From Fulvivirga sp. (GTDB lineage Bacteria > Bacteroidota > Bacteroidia > Cytophagales > Cyclobacteriaceae), in contig JANQLQ010000083.1 of NCBI GenBank assembly GCA_028280565.1, forward strand, positions 1-64,000: 64,000 nt of DNA. The letters run 5' to 3'. A model generated the notes under the pieces. It saw only the letters and a list, made by a program, of their open reading frames with translations. It had not been told where the DNA came from and made no database searches. The translations under genes were made by a program, and so were the position numbers. Each line of letters begins with the position of its first letter. Positions within the stretch are counted from its first letter, which is position 1. Shown piece by piece: positions 7,432 through 16,900 of this stretch.

Positions 7432-8652
7432 ATGAGTACATTAGCTATAGTGGAAGAAACGGCTCTTATCAAAGAAAGCAGGGCTTATGTCGAGGAGATC
7501 CTTGGTTCATTGCCTAATGGATTTCATTATCATAACCTTGAGCACACTAAAGAGGTGGTCGATGCTGTTGTAGAGATCGGCACCCGGTCTGATATTTCTG
7601 ACAAAGATCTTGAGACGGTCATGCTTGCCGCATGGTTCCATGATATCGGGTACTGTTGCGGCTCTGATAACCATGAAGACGAGAGCATCCGGCTCATGCG
7701 CCAAAAATTGGTGGGTCTACAAGTAGAAGAAGAGCGTATCCAAGAGATCAGCAAGATCATAAAAAGTACACAGATGCCTCAAAATCCTAAGGATGAGTTG
7801 AGTAAGATCATGTGTGATGCGGACTTATACCACCTCTCTTCCAAGTTTTTTCAAGCCAGGAGCGAGGAATTAAGGAAAGAGCTTGTTGATACTTGCCATG
7901 CCGATTTCAGCGAAAAAGAGTGGAAAAAGGTGACGGCAGAATTCATGGGCGCCCATGCTTACTTTACAAATTACGCCAAATTGGTTTTGGAGCCTAAGAA
8001 AAAGAAAAACCTGAAAAAGCTCAAGAAGGAGAAAAATACAGATCCTAAGTACATAGCCAAGCTAGAAGACCAGGTGGTTAAACTCCAGAATAAAGTGGAG
8101 CAGGTTAAAATACAAAAGCCGGATAGAGGAATTGAAACCATGTTCCGGATAACGTCTAAAAACCACCTCACGCTCAGCGGCATGGCCGACAACAAGGCGA
8201 ACATTATGATCTCCATCAATTCCATCATCTTGTCGGTGCTGGTTTCGGTGCTGTTTCGCAAACTGGAGGACTATCCTCACCTTGTGATCCCGGGGCTCAT
8301 ATTGGTGTTCGTTTGCCTGACCACCATTGTTTTTGCTGTATTAGCTACTCGCCCGCAGGTTTCCTCCGGGACTTTCTCCAAAGAAGATATCGTCAACAAA
8401 AGGACCAACCTTTTGTTCTTTGGCAATTTCCATAACTCCCAACTCGATGATTACATGTGGGGTATGAAAGAAATGATGAAAGATGCTGACTTTCTATACG
8501 GCAGTATGATCAAAGACATTTATTTCCTGGGGCTGGTACTAGGCAAAAAATACAAAATGCTCAGGAAAAGCTATACCGTATTCATGTATGGATTTATTGT
8601 ATCCATACTGGCCTTTTTGATCGCCATGCTTTTTTTTAAGCCGGGCGCCTGA
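7432..8652 (+). CDS. HD-domain phosphohydrolase fused to a Pycsar-effector-like (PycTM) membrane domain
   Basis: 406 residues from the ATG at 7432; a TTG five codons upstream is also possible. Residues 1-180 form an HD-type metal-dependent phosphohydrolase: H34 and H38 in FHYHNLEHTKEVV, H70-D71 in AAWFHDIGY, H81 in NHEDES, and D129/D131 in MCDADLYHL. Residues 183-225 are a lysine-rich predicted coiled coil. Residues 236-406 match the PycTM/DUF5706 type: ITSKNHLTLSGMADNKANIM, two membrane segments (about 256-275 and 284-304), a soluble FFGNFHNSQLDDYMWGMKEM part and a final membrane segment (384-402). In Pycsar defence, PycTM domains are triggered by cCMP or cUMP. No cyclase gene is adjacent. 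The fusion may both bind and hydrolyse a nucleotide, which is an inference. Confidence 0.9.
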   Translation: MSTLAIVEETALIKESRAYVEEILGSLPNGFHYHNLEHTKEVVDAVVEIGTRSDISDKDLETVMLAAWFHDIGYCCGSDNHEDESIRLMRQKLVGLQVEEERIQEISKIIKSTQMPQNPKDELSKIMCDADLYHLSSKFFQARSEELRKELVDTCHADFSEKEWKKVTAEFMGAHAYFTNYAKLVLEPKKKKNLKKLKKEKNTDPKYIAKLEDQVVKLQNKVEQVKIQKPDRGIETMFRITSKNHLTLSGMADNKANIMISINSIILSVLVSVLFRKLEDYPHLVIPGLILVFVCLTTIVFAVLATRPQVSSGTFSKEDIVNKRTNLLFFGNFHNSQLDDYMWGMKEMMKDADFLYGSMIKDIYFLGLVLGKKYKMLRKSYTVFMYGFIVSILAFLIAMLFFKPGA

Positions 8653-8740
8653 CACCTCACATTTATGATAAAACCATATCTCCACCCCTGGTGGAGCTTA
8701 GGGGGTATAGAGTCTCAATCGGCAAATGGTCAGGGCATCA

Positions 8741-9060
8741 TTGAAAATTCAAGTGCGTATGGAGGGGAGATATCCAGCAGCAGCGCTGCACATTTGAGAG
8801 CTGTGGGCAAGCGGCCCATGGGGTTGGGCAGTGCGTTTTGCGGGGAAAATGGGCTTTGTTGCTGGCGCCTTTTTCTTTGGGTTCGTTTTCTTTCCCCGAA
8901 GGGATGCCTCGGCATGGGCGTGTAAAAAAACGAACACGGACTTAGAACCCCGAAATGCCGCCTAAACCACTCATTGCGAGGTTCGCACTACCCGGAACAT
9001 CTTAAAAATGTCGACTAATTTGCTGAAAAATAGACGTTTATTAGCCAATCACATTTGAAA
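8741..9060 (+). repeat. Family A intergenic repeat, full copy with extra insert (A3)
   Basis: About 320 bp. The left end is TTGAAAATT (8741-8749) and the right end CATTTGAAA (9052-9060) followed by GGACACC. Its hairpin arms are GTTCGTTTT (8881-8889) and AAAACGAAC (8927-8935), with paired changes in both arms relative to A1. The loop is enlarged by about 20 bases that contain their own palindrome, ATGCC-TC-GGCAT (8904-8915), explaining the extra length. It lies between two converging genes. Upstream, CTCCACCCCTGGTGGAG at about 8680-8697 is a small separate hairpin. Confidence 0.88.
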
Positions 9061-9147
9061 GGACACCTTGGTCATGGGTTACAGGTTATCCATAAATGAT
9101 TCCCAATTCCAACACCTTTAACCATGTATGGAAACGAGCAACTACAA

Positions 9148-9435
9148 TCAAGGGAGATTCATTTCTTCATTCCCGGGCTTCATTTTAAATGACTTTTTAA
9201 GCCATATTTCAGCCTCATAAAGACTACCCCTGGAGTAATAATAATACCTTTTGAAATCTTTGGGGCTATATTGTCCATATCCTTCGCTGATATTGGCCGC
9301 AACGGAATCTGCGGATCTTAGGAGCTGTTTGCCAATGGTTCCTCTTTTAAGTTGGTCCCAGTGATGTACGATGTACCTTACCCCATCGCCAAGGTCTTTT
9401 GCGTGGCGGTATATCTTTAAATCATCCAAGTTCAT
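9148..9435 (-). CDS. Four-helix-bundle (S23/IVP-type) protein, short
   Basis: 95 residues of the four-helix-bundle family first seen as ORFs in 23S rRNA intervening sequences and common as free genes in Bacteroidota. Family features are LKIYRHAKDLGD near the start, LLRSADSVAANISEGYGQYS and YYYYSRGSLYEAEIWL. Family members are usually about 115-125 residues. Here the protein stops soon after the third helix, in a divergent tail KMKPGNEEMNLP, so helix four is missing or replaced. It may be a truncated or decaying copy. Function is unknown. No rRNA is nearby. Confidence 0.8.
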   Translation of the reverse strand: MNLDDLKIYRHAKDLGDGVRYIVHHWDQLKRGTIGKQLLRSADSVAANISEGYGQYSPKDFKRYYYYSRGSLYEAEIWLKKSFKMKPGNEEMNLP

Positions 9436-9997
9436 GTTTTATCATTGTCAGTTCTTCGAAATAGTTTTCCCATAGGTGATTTGTGATCCCGTCTAGGTCA
9501 CATCAACTTATGGCTTTGCGGGTGAATAAATAGCTTACTTGTTATAAAAACGTTAATACATTAACAGAAGTTATGTTTCTTTTTAATGCTAAACCTGCTA
9601 ACATGCCTAATCAACTCCTGGTAAATGTTTTGTGTCTGCATATACAATTAAATTCTTTATTTAACCAAAACCTACACATTTCAAGATTTAGAAGAAAAAA
9701 ATCAAAATTTACCAGGCAGGTCTAAACAGACGATCAAAACTTAGATCCAACAGGTAAGACATTATATGAGACTAGATACTTTCCTAGGCTAGTTGGTAAC
9801 CTCCAAAAGAATAAGATGCGCCACCAGTAAAAGCTAAAGACAGTAGCGGTAGTTAAGTGTAATTGGACGGTTAACTATTTTTTCCCAACCCCGTTCTCAA
9901 AGCCAGCAGTTGGCAATAAACAATCAACAAACCCATATTTCAGTCCACAGAGGCAGTGCCAGTAGTCAAGACTCACGACTAGGTACTATAGTAAGCT
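9436..9997. other. Gene-free stretch with a short shared motif (D1)
   Basis: No ORF, tRNA or family A-C repeat was recognised here. Positions 9869-9943 resemble 47435-47502. Both have GGTTAA, a T-rich run, the identical CCCCGTTCTCAAAGCC (9889-9904 and 47452-47467), and then AATAAACAA. The rest is moderately AT-rich with no clear structure. Confidence 0.6.
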
Positions 9998-12037
9998 TTA
10001 CCCTTCTAGGGTCTTCAACCATTCGTAAAAGGTGTGCTGCGAACGGACCGGCTCGGGACCGTTGTCAATCATGACATTGTGAAGGTCAGCATCCAGTAGG
10101 CAGCCTTTGGTATTATCTGCCAATTGAAAATTCAGCAATTGGATCATCTCCTGCTTTAATGAAGGATCATAAAGCGGGAATACGACCTCTATCCTGTGGT
10201 AAAGATTCCTTTTCATCCAGTCGGCCGAGCCTAGGTAAATATCTTCGCTACCATTATTGTAAAAATAGAACACCCTAGAATGTTCTAAAAAGCGGTCCAC
10301 GATGCGGTGAACGGTTATGTTTTCACTTAACCCCTCTAATCCCGGCCGCAAACAACATATTGCCCTTACGATCAGCTCTATTTTAACACCCGCCTTACTG
10401 GCTTCGTAGAGCTTATCGATCATAATATCATCTTGCAAGTTATTCATCTTGATGATGATATGGGCCTTGTTTCCTTGAAGGGCATGTTCTATTTCACGAT
10501 CTATCAGCGCTATGAAACGGTCTGTAATATTGAATTGTGCCACTAGTAGTTCATGAAATGAGATCTCCCTTTTTTGATCGCTTAAGTAGGCAAATAGATT
10601 ATCCAGCTCATCCGTGAGATAGGACTGGTGGGTCAGCAGGGCTTCGTCAGCGTAGATGATCGCTGTTTTCTCGTTAAAATTACCCGTGCCGAAGTATCCA
10701 TATTTCCTGGTCGTGCCGTTTTCCAGCTCACGCTTCACCAAGGCCACCTTAGCGTGTACTTTTAGCCCTGGGATACTATATACAATCTTTATCCCTGCCT
10801 TTTCCATTTTTTCCGCCCACCGCAGGTTATTCGCTTCATCAAAACGAGCCTTTATTTCTACGAAAACCGTAACATCTTTACCATTGTGTGCGGCGCTGAT
10901 AAGCGCATTACAAATAAAAGAATCCGGCGCTATGCGATAAAACGTTACATTGATCTCTTTTACCTGCGGGTCGAGCGCTGCTTCGTTAAAAAAGCGCAAT
11001 ACATAATCGTACGTTTGATACGGAAAATGCAACAGGATATCGTGTTCGTCGATGGCGTCAAAGATCAAACGTTTATGGTCCAGTACCTTTTTACGGATGG
11101 CAGTTAGCGGCTCATTTTCCAGTTTAGGTTTTAACGGGTTCTTTAATTGAAAGAGATCATGCATGTTATGATACCTTCCTCCAGCCACCAGGTCATCTTC
11201 ACTGAGATCAAACTTAGCTTGTATAAACTCCAGCGTCTGCTTGGGCATAAGGCTATCATACAAAAAACGGGATGGTACCCCCAGGTCTCTTTTATCTATC
11301 TGTTTTTTGATCTTTTTTACTAAATCCCCCGAATATTCATCCTCTATATTCAGATCTGCATCCCGGTTCAGCTTGATGCTGTAACATCCCATCACCTTGT
11401 ATTGGTGAAATAGGAAATCGAGATTCTCTTTAACGATATCCTCGATAGCGATATAATAATGGATATCGTTAAACTTCGGCAGTGAAATAAAACGAGATAG
11501 CGGTCCTGAAGGAACATTCACCAGGGCATATTCCGCCCGATCATCAGCGCCTATCAAATCAATGACCATGTATAACTGCCTGTTTTCCAGGTAGGGCTTT
11601 CGAATATTCTCCCCCGAAATGATGACCGGCTGTAAGTAGGAAAGTACATTGGACTTGAAGTAATGCTCAATGTATTCTCTATGCTCCTCTAAAATGTCCT
11701 CATCCCTGTAAAGATAGATCCCCTCTTTCTTCAATAGGGGGATCACCTCTTCTCTTTTGATCCGGCCGAACTCCTCCTGCTGCAAATGGACAACTTGGAG
11801 AAGCTCCGCCAGCACCTCTTTAGGAGGCCGGTCAAACTCTTTGTTGATCTTTTTCTTGTCGATATCCACGATACTCCGAAGACCTGCTACCCTCACCCTA
11901 AAGAATTCGTCCAGGTTAGAGGAATAAATGGCGAGAAATTTTACGCGCTCATACAACGGCACCCCGGGATTAGCCGCTTCCATTAGCACGCGCTCGTTAA
12001 AGGATAACCAGGAAAGGTCTCTATCGAAGTATTTCAT
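9998..12037 (-). CDS. ppk1: Polyphosphate kinase 1
   Basis: 679 residues. The enzyme transfers the gamma-phosphate of ATP reversibly to polyphosphate. The order of domains is standard: N-terminal YFDRDLSWLSFNERVLMEA, head domain, then two phospholipase-D-like catalytic halves. The autophosphorylated histidine is in IPGLKVHAKVALV (about residue 428), followed by GYFGTGNFNEKTA. The second half has AICCLRPGLEGLSENI and HSRVFYFYNNG, then LGSADWMKRNLYHRIEV. Length and motifs are complete, and it starts at an ATG. It is a single gene with no adjacent exopolyphosphatase. Confidence 0.97.
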   Translation of the reverse strand: MKYFDRDLSWLSFNERVLMEAANPGVPLYERVKFLAIYSSNLDEFFRVRVAGLRSIVDIDKKKINKEFDRPPKEVLAELLQVVHLQQEEFGRIKREEVIPLLKKEGIYLYRDEDILEEHREYIEHYFKSNVLSYLQPVIISGENIRKPYLENRQLYMVIDLIGADDRAEYALVNVPSGPLSRFISLPKFNDIHYYIAIEDIVKENLDFLFHQYKVMGCYSIKLNRDADLNIEDEYSGDLVKKIKKQIDKRDLGVPSRFLYDSLMPKQTLEFIQAKFDLSEDDLVAGGRYHNMHDLFQLKNPLKPKLENEPLTAIRKKVLDHKRLIFDAIDEHDILLHFPYQTYDYVLRFFNEAALDPQVKEINVTFYRIAPDSFICNALISAAHNGKDVTVFVEIKARFDEANNLRWAEKMEKAGIKIVYSIPGLKVHAKVALVKRELENGTTRKYGYFGTGNFNEKTAIIYADEALLTHQSYLTDELDNLFAYLSDQKREISFHELLVAQFNITDRFIALIDREIEHALQGNKAHIIIKMNNLQDDIMIDKLYEASKAGVKIELIVRAICCLRPGLEGLSENITVHRIVDRFLEHSRVFYFYNNGSEDIYLGSADWMKRNLYHRIEVVFPLYDPSLKQEMIQLLNFQLADNTKGCLLDADLHNVMIDNGPEPVRSQHTFYEWLKTLEG

Positions 12038-12130
12038 ATACAGTTACAGGTTTGTTTTCACCAGTCCGGCAGGTGGTTTTGCAATGGACCAACTTTAACA
12101 ACGAACATTTTAGCGATAATTATTAAGAAA

Positions 12131-12157
12131 AAAAGAGGCCATAAATGGCCTCTTTTT
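12131..12157 (-). terminator. Rho-independent terminator of the TonB / choice-of-anchor operon
   Basis: Hairpin arms AGAGGCCA (12134-12141) and TGGCCTCT (12146-12153) enclose TAAA. On the minus strand the hairpin is followed by a run of T residues. It lies 23 bases beyond the stop codon at 12180. An A/T run on both sides would allow termination in both directions. Confidence 0.85.
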
Positions 12158-12179
12158 AAAAATAGAAATAAATCCTTAA

Positions 12180-13916
12180 TTAGAAGGCAGCTTCAAATAC
12201 TTTAATTGTGCCGTCATTTTCAGATGAAACTACCAATAGGGGTGATCCTGATGGGCTATCAGCAGCATCGATGAACACCAAACCTTCCGGTGCGTCACCG
12301 GTTTCAAGCATTCTAATGTAAACCGGTGCCTGCGGGTTGGTAACATCATAAACTGCCACGGCATCTGCCCTTTCCAAACCAATAAACGCGTAGATCATAC
12401 CGTCGATCGTTCCTAGGGCCACTCCTTCTGGCTCAACGCCCTTATCGTCACTTCTACCATCGTCATATAGGCCTAACGCTTCCGCCTGTACTTCTAGCTG
12501 ATTTCCACTGTCCCAAACTAATTCCCCGGTTTCCCCGTTCCAAATCGAGAACGAGCGAGCTCCATATGTCCAAAGCTGGTCCAGGTCATCATCATCATCC
12601 AAGTCTCCATTGGTAATAGTATACTTCAACCTTCCCAAGTTATCATCTCTTTGGAGAGAACTGGCATTTGAAAAAGCCAACGCATCTAGGGTGGCATTAG
12701 CTACCCTGTCCTCACCTATAAAACCAGGCGTACCTTCATACTCCCTGGCATCGCCCTCATTGGCAGAGACAATATAGTTAGTACCTCCAACATTGTAACT
12801 GGCCAATGCATCTGGCTGATACATACCAAATGCATTTACAGCGCGGAACTCTACCTCATCATCTTCATCACTTGGATCAATTTCATTGCCACGAAGGCTG
12901 TAGTCCTTTAATCCTAATGGAACAATGGCATCTACCGTTGCCGAAGCAATGTCGATGATTGCCACACCGTTATTTTCCTGTAATGATACGTATGCTTTAG
13001 TGTCATCTTCTGAAATAGCGACGAATTCAGGTTCAACATCCTGGGCCAAAGATGCACCCGGACCGAAAACCCTAAAAGCATTGGCCTCCAACTCGTCCTC
13101 CATAGTGTTAAATCCGCTAAAGTCTACCGTAGTAGCTGAAAAACCACTCGTTGAGATGATTGAAACCGTACCCAGTGGATCGATCGTATAGTCATCATTA
13201 GGCTCACCTTCATTTGCGCATAGGATGTGATCGCCATCGCTGGTGAAGGTTACCATGTCTGGTAGTGATCCCACCATCACCTCTGCCAGGGTAGCCGAGA
13301 AATCCCCTGCTAAATCCCAAACAACAACTACCCCGGGATCCGTGGCGGTGTTTGCTTCAATGGCTGCGGCTAATTGCCCGTTGCCTACGGCTACACTGTT
13401 CACCTCACCACCAAAGGACGAGACTAAAATGCTATCCATCACATATATTGAATCCGGTTCGCTGAAGTTAATAATGTTAATTCTTGATTCTCCATCGTTA
13501 TTCACCACGAACAGGCGCTCATTGGCAGCGTCATACGCTGATATCTCCGCGGCACCTTCACCACCAATAGAAAGGCTGGATATTTCACCCACCGATGGAG
13601 CATTAACAGAAACCGTGGCTTGCATTTGGGCCTCGTCTAACTCGCCTTGATTGATGACCAAGGTTACCGTGTAATCACCAAATGCATCGTAAACATGGGT
13701 AGGATTGGCAACAAAAGCCGAGTCCCCATCCCCGAAAGTCCATAGAAAAGCATCTACATTATCTGATGCACGCGAGCTGAACGATACTTCAAGATAGTCT
13801 TGGTCAAAACTGAAGAATACAAAGGAATCGGCAGTTTCTACGTCATCTTCAGTACAGCTCAACATAACGAGAGAGAGCAGAACCGAAGTATATAAAAGTT
13901 TAAATAATTGTTTCAT
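12180..13916 (-). CDS. PKD-domain, choice-of-anchor-I lipoprotein
   Basis: 578 residues. The signal peptide ends in a lipobox (VMLSC, Cys at residue 21), so it is probably anchored in a membrane. Residues 35-105 form a PKD domain (FLWTFGDGDSAFVANPTHVY, then GDYTVTLVI). The remainder is a beta-propeller-like choice-of-anchor-I region with ISIIS, HILCANEGEPND, GVAIIDIASATV, YIVSANEGDAREYEG, RLKYTITNGDLDDDDDLDQL, WDSGNQLE and KGVEPEGVALG. Such proteins often accompany phosphatase or phytase-like activities, but no catalytic residues are certain here. It is 21 bases downstream of the TonB receptor gene in the same direction, and a strong terminator follows. Confidence 0.88.
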   Translation of the reverse strand: MKQLFKLLYTSVLLSLVMLSCTEDDVETADSFVFFSFDQDYLEVSFSSRASDNVDAFLWTFGDGDSAFVANPTHVYDAFGDYTVTLVINQGELDEAQMQATVSVNAPSVGEISSLSIGGEGAAEISAYDAANERLFVVNNDGESRINIINFSEPDSIYVMDSILVSSFGGEVNSVAVGNGQLAAAIEANTATDPGVVVVWDLAGDFSATLAEVMVGSLPDMVTFTSDGDHILCANEGEPNDDYTIDPLGTVSIISTSGFSATTVDFSGFNTMEDELEANAFRVFGPGASLAQDVEPEFVAISEDDTKAYVSLQENNGVAIIDIASATVDAIVPLGLKDYSLRGNEIDPSDEDDEVEFRAVNAFGMYQPDALASYNVGGTNYIVSANEGDAREYEGTPGFIGEDRVANATLDALAFSNASSLQRDDNLGRLKYTITNGDLDDDDDLDQLWTYGARSFSIWNGETGELVWDSGNQLEVQAEALGLYDDGRSDDKGVEPEGVALGTIDGMIYAFIGLERADAVAVYDVTNPQAPVYIRMLETGDAPEGLVFIDAADSPSGSPLLVVSSENDGTIKVFEAAF

Positions 13917-13937
13917 TTTTCTCTTTGTAAAGGATTA

Positions 13938-16900
13938 TTAATTACCGAATATGTATCTCACACCCAATTGCATTTGCCACCTAGAGCTAAGAACACCCGA
14001 GTCATCCAAATCACCGAAGAATGCCTCATTGTCCCCTGAAAATGCGCGGTCTTCATCAAATGCTTGGAATGTGTAAGTAGGCGTATTCGACCCCTCGGCA
14101 AACCCTTCAAATTGAAGTAATTCATAACCACTGAACTGTCTTCCGTATCTTTTACCCCAACTGCTGCTTATGAGGTTGCCAACGTTAAAAATATCCAATG
14201 ACAACTGTAGGGTATTTCTTTTTCCATTGCCCATTTCCAAGTAGAAATCTTGTAGTATTCTTAAATCAACGATACTCTCAAAGGGTGTGCGTGATTGGTT
14301 TCTCTCGGTGTACTTGCCTCTCCTATCGCTCAGGTAGGAATCATCCTCTATGAAGGCATCAAGCGCTTCCCACTGCTGCTCTGGGGTAGCTACTAAGTTC
14401 CCATCCCTATCGAAAAGGTCTACCAGTACAATTTCACTGGCATTTCTCGGAACGTACACTAACTCCCGGTTCCTTGAGTCTTCTTGCGTGATGTCATCCC
14501 CTTCACCATATACGTAGGTGAATGGATTACCTGACTGCCCTTCGTAAACAAGAGATACTTGTGTAGAAGCAAAATCTCCGTACGATTTCTTGTACGTAAG
14601 GTTAGCCAGTATTCTATGTCCTTGGGCAAAATCCGAACGCTGTAGATCTGTCCAATTATTACGTCCGTTTACGGCGTGTAGACCTCTCCATTGCGAAGAG
14701 TTTTGAGAGGAAGTTCCGTCATAAATGGTCCAAGCATCACCATAAGAATAGGAGACCTGCCCCTGTAATCCAAAGCCAAAGTCCTTGGTTAAGGAAGCAC
14801 TCAAATTATAAGTATATCCCTTACTCGTATTACTACCTAGCATGATCCGCTGGTATGTACCATCGATCCTGTCTTCGTAATTAACAAGCCTATCGTCCGG
14901 TGTACCTGTGGCCCTGTCTTGTGGCCTGTTAACATTGATGTTTTGATAGTAGACGTTGTTCAAGAACTTGGTGTAAACACCCTCCACGGTAAGTACCATA
15001 TCTCCCGGAAGTGCTTTATCTCCTGCTAGATTCAATTTCAGCACTTGCGGTATCCTGAAATCTTCTACGAAGAGATCAACATTCCCTGAGGGTATTTGTT
15101 GCCCTTCCGCTATCGTTCTTAACTGGTTGTTGACATTAGGCTCAAATGTAGGTACAGGACCTAAAAAGCCCAGGTCAACTCGTCGGAATTCAGAGCCTAG
15201 GTTCAGGCCATTATTGTTATACGCTGCACCAGGCCAGACCAAAGGGATCCTACTCGTGAAGATACCTACACCCCCACGCAGTTGGAAAGTGCGATCCCCA
15301 GTCACGTCATAGTTAAAGCCGAACCTAGGTGAAAAATAGACCTGCGGATCAATAAATTCCCCGGTTCTTGCCCCTTGGAGGTTGTAAGGAAATTGATCCA
15401 ATGTGGCAGGGTTGTTGAAAAAAGGATTTTCAGGTGTATCCTCGAAGAAATTGATGTCAGCCCTTAGCCCTACGGTTAACTTAAGCTTATCACTGGCTTG
15501 TATTTCATCTTGGACATAGAGACCGAACAAAGAGCTATTGAATTCGGCAGCGGCACCAGTAGTTTCATCGCCATTCACCGAACTATTTAATCCATAGCTG
15601 TAAGAGAACTGGCTAGCTGGTCTTTCGTTTAGGAAATCATCCAAGAAGTTGTCTCCTACGGCGTCAAAATCACCTTGCCTGGAATAGCTGTAGTTACCAA
15701 AGTTATTAGGGATAAACAAGTTCGTAGTGCTGTAAAATTCCGCATTGGCACCTATCAAGATGGTATGTTTACCTTTGTATAGCTCCAAGTTATTGGTGAT
15801 GGTAATAATATCCTGGTCAAGCAAATTGGCGGTAGAAAAGGTTTCGGAACCAAATGTTATACCGCCTTGGCCATCGTCAATAAAAACGGCAGGAAATGGA
15901 TCACCAAAAGGATCCCGGTCATCTCTTACCGTAGTTACACCTACCGTCAGGTGGTTAGACATATTGTTACCGATCATCGTTCTCAGCTCTAATGCTGAAG
16001 AGTTTGTTTCAGATGTGAAGAATTCTGAGCCGTTGATAAAACGTAAACCGGTAGCAGAGGACTGCCGAGCCTCTAAGTTCTCCGCCTTGGTGTAAGAATG
16101 CCTCAAGGTCAGCTTATTGTTCTGGTTTAAGTTCACATCAAACTTAGCAATCACCTTATCACTTTCCAGGAAAGCTGTATTATCTAAGTATGACCCAGGA
16201 TTATAATTATACCGGGTGTCCAAAAAGTTGACCAGTTCATTGATATCCGCTTGGGTAAGGCTTCCACGGTAGTTGTTGAAGTCAAAAGGTTGGGGAGTTT
16301 CATCGCGTTGTAATTCGGCATTCACAAAGAAGAATACCTTGTCTTTTACGATGGGCCCTCCTACCCTGAAACCATACGTCTCTGCTGTAAAATCCGCTAG
16401 TCTTTCCCGGTCGGTTTGATCTTCAAGATCATCTTCGAAAGGAGTTTTTCCGGCCAGGTCTTGGTTCCTGAAGAAATAATAGGCGGAACCTTCAATATTG
16501 TTTGTCCCGCTCCTGGTGACCGCATTTATACTACCACCAGCAAACCCGGATTGACGAACGTCAAAAGGCGCTACCGAAACTGTAAATTGCTCGATGGCAT
16601 CCAGTGAAATCGGCGAAACCCCAGTTTGACCCCCATTGGTACCACTGGCTGCTAAGCCAAATACGTCATTATTTACAGCACCATCGATATAAATAGCGTT
16701 CAGCCGGTTGTTCATACCTCCTATGGAGATCTCTAGCCCATCGTTCCCCTCATTAATTATCGTTTGAGGATTAAAACGCGCAAAGTCACCAATGGATCGC
16801 CCTACAGTAGGAGCCGCATTTATCTCTTCTACTGAAAGCTCAGTAACAGCGCCGGTTCGGTTACCATCAAAAACATCGTTTGAAGCGGTAACTACAATTT

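Noticed and set aside
7432-8652. A complete Pycsar defence operon
   Set aside because: No cyclase gene is present on either side; only an effector-like domain fused to HD is seen.
9148-9435. Possible 23S rRNA intervening sequence because of the four-helix-bundle protein
   Set aside because: No rRNA sequence flanks the gene; such proteins are common as free genes in Bacteroidota.
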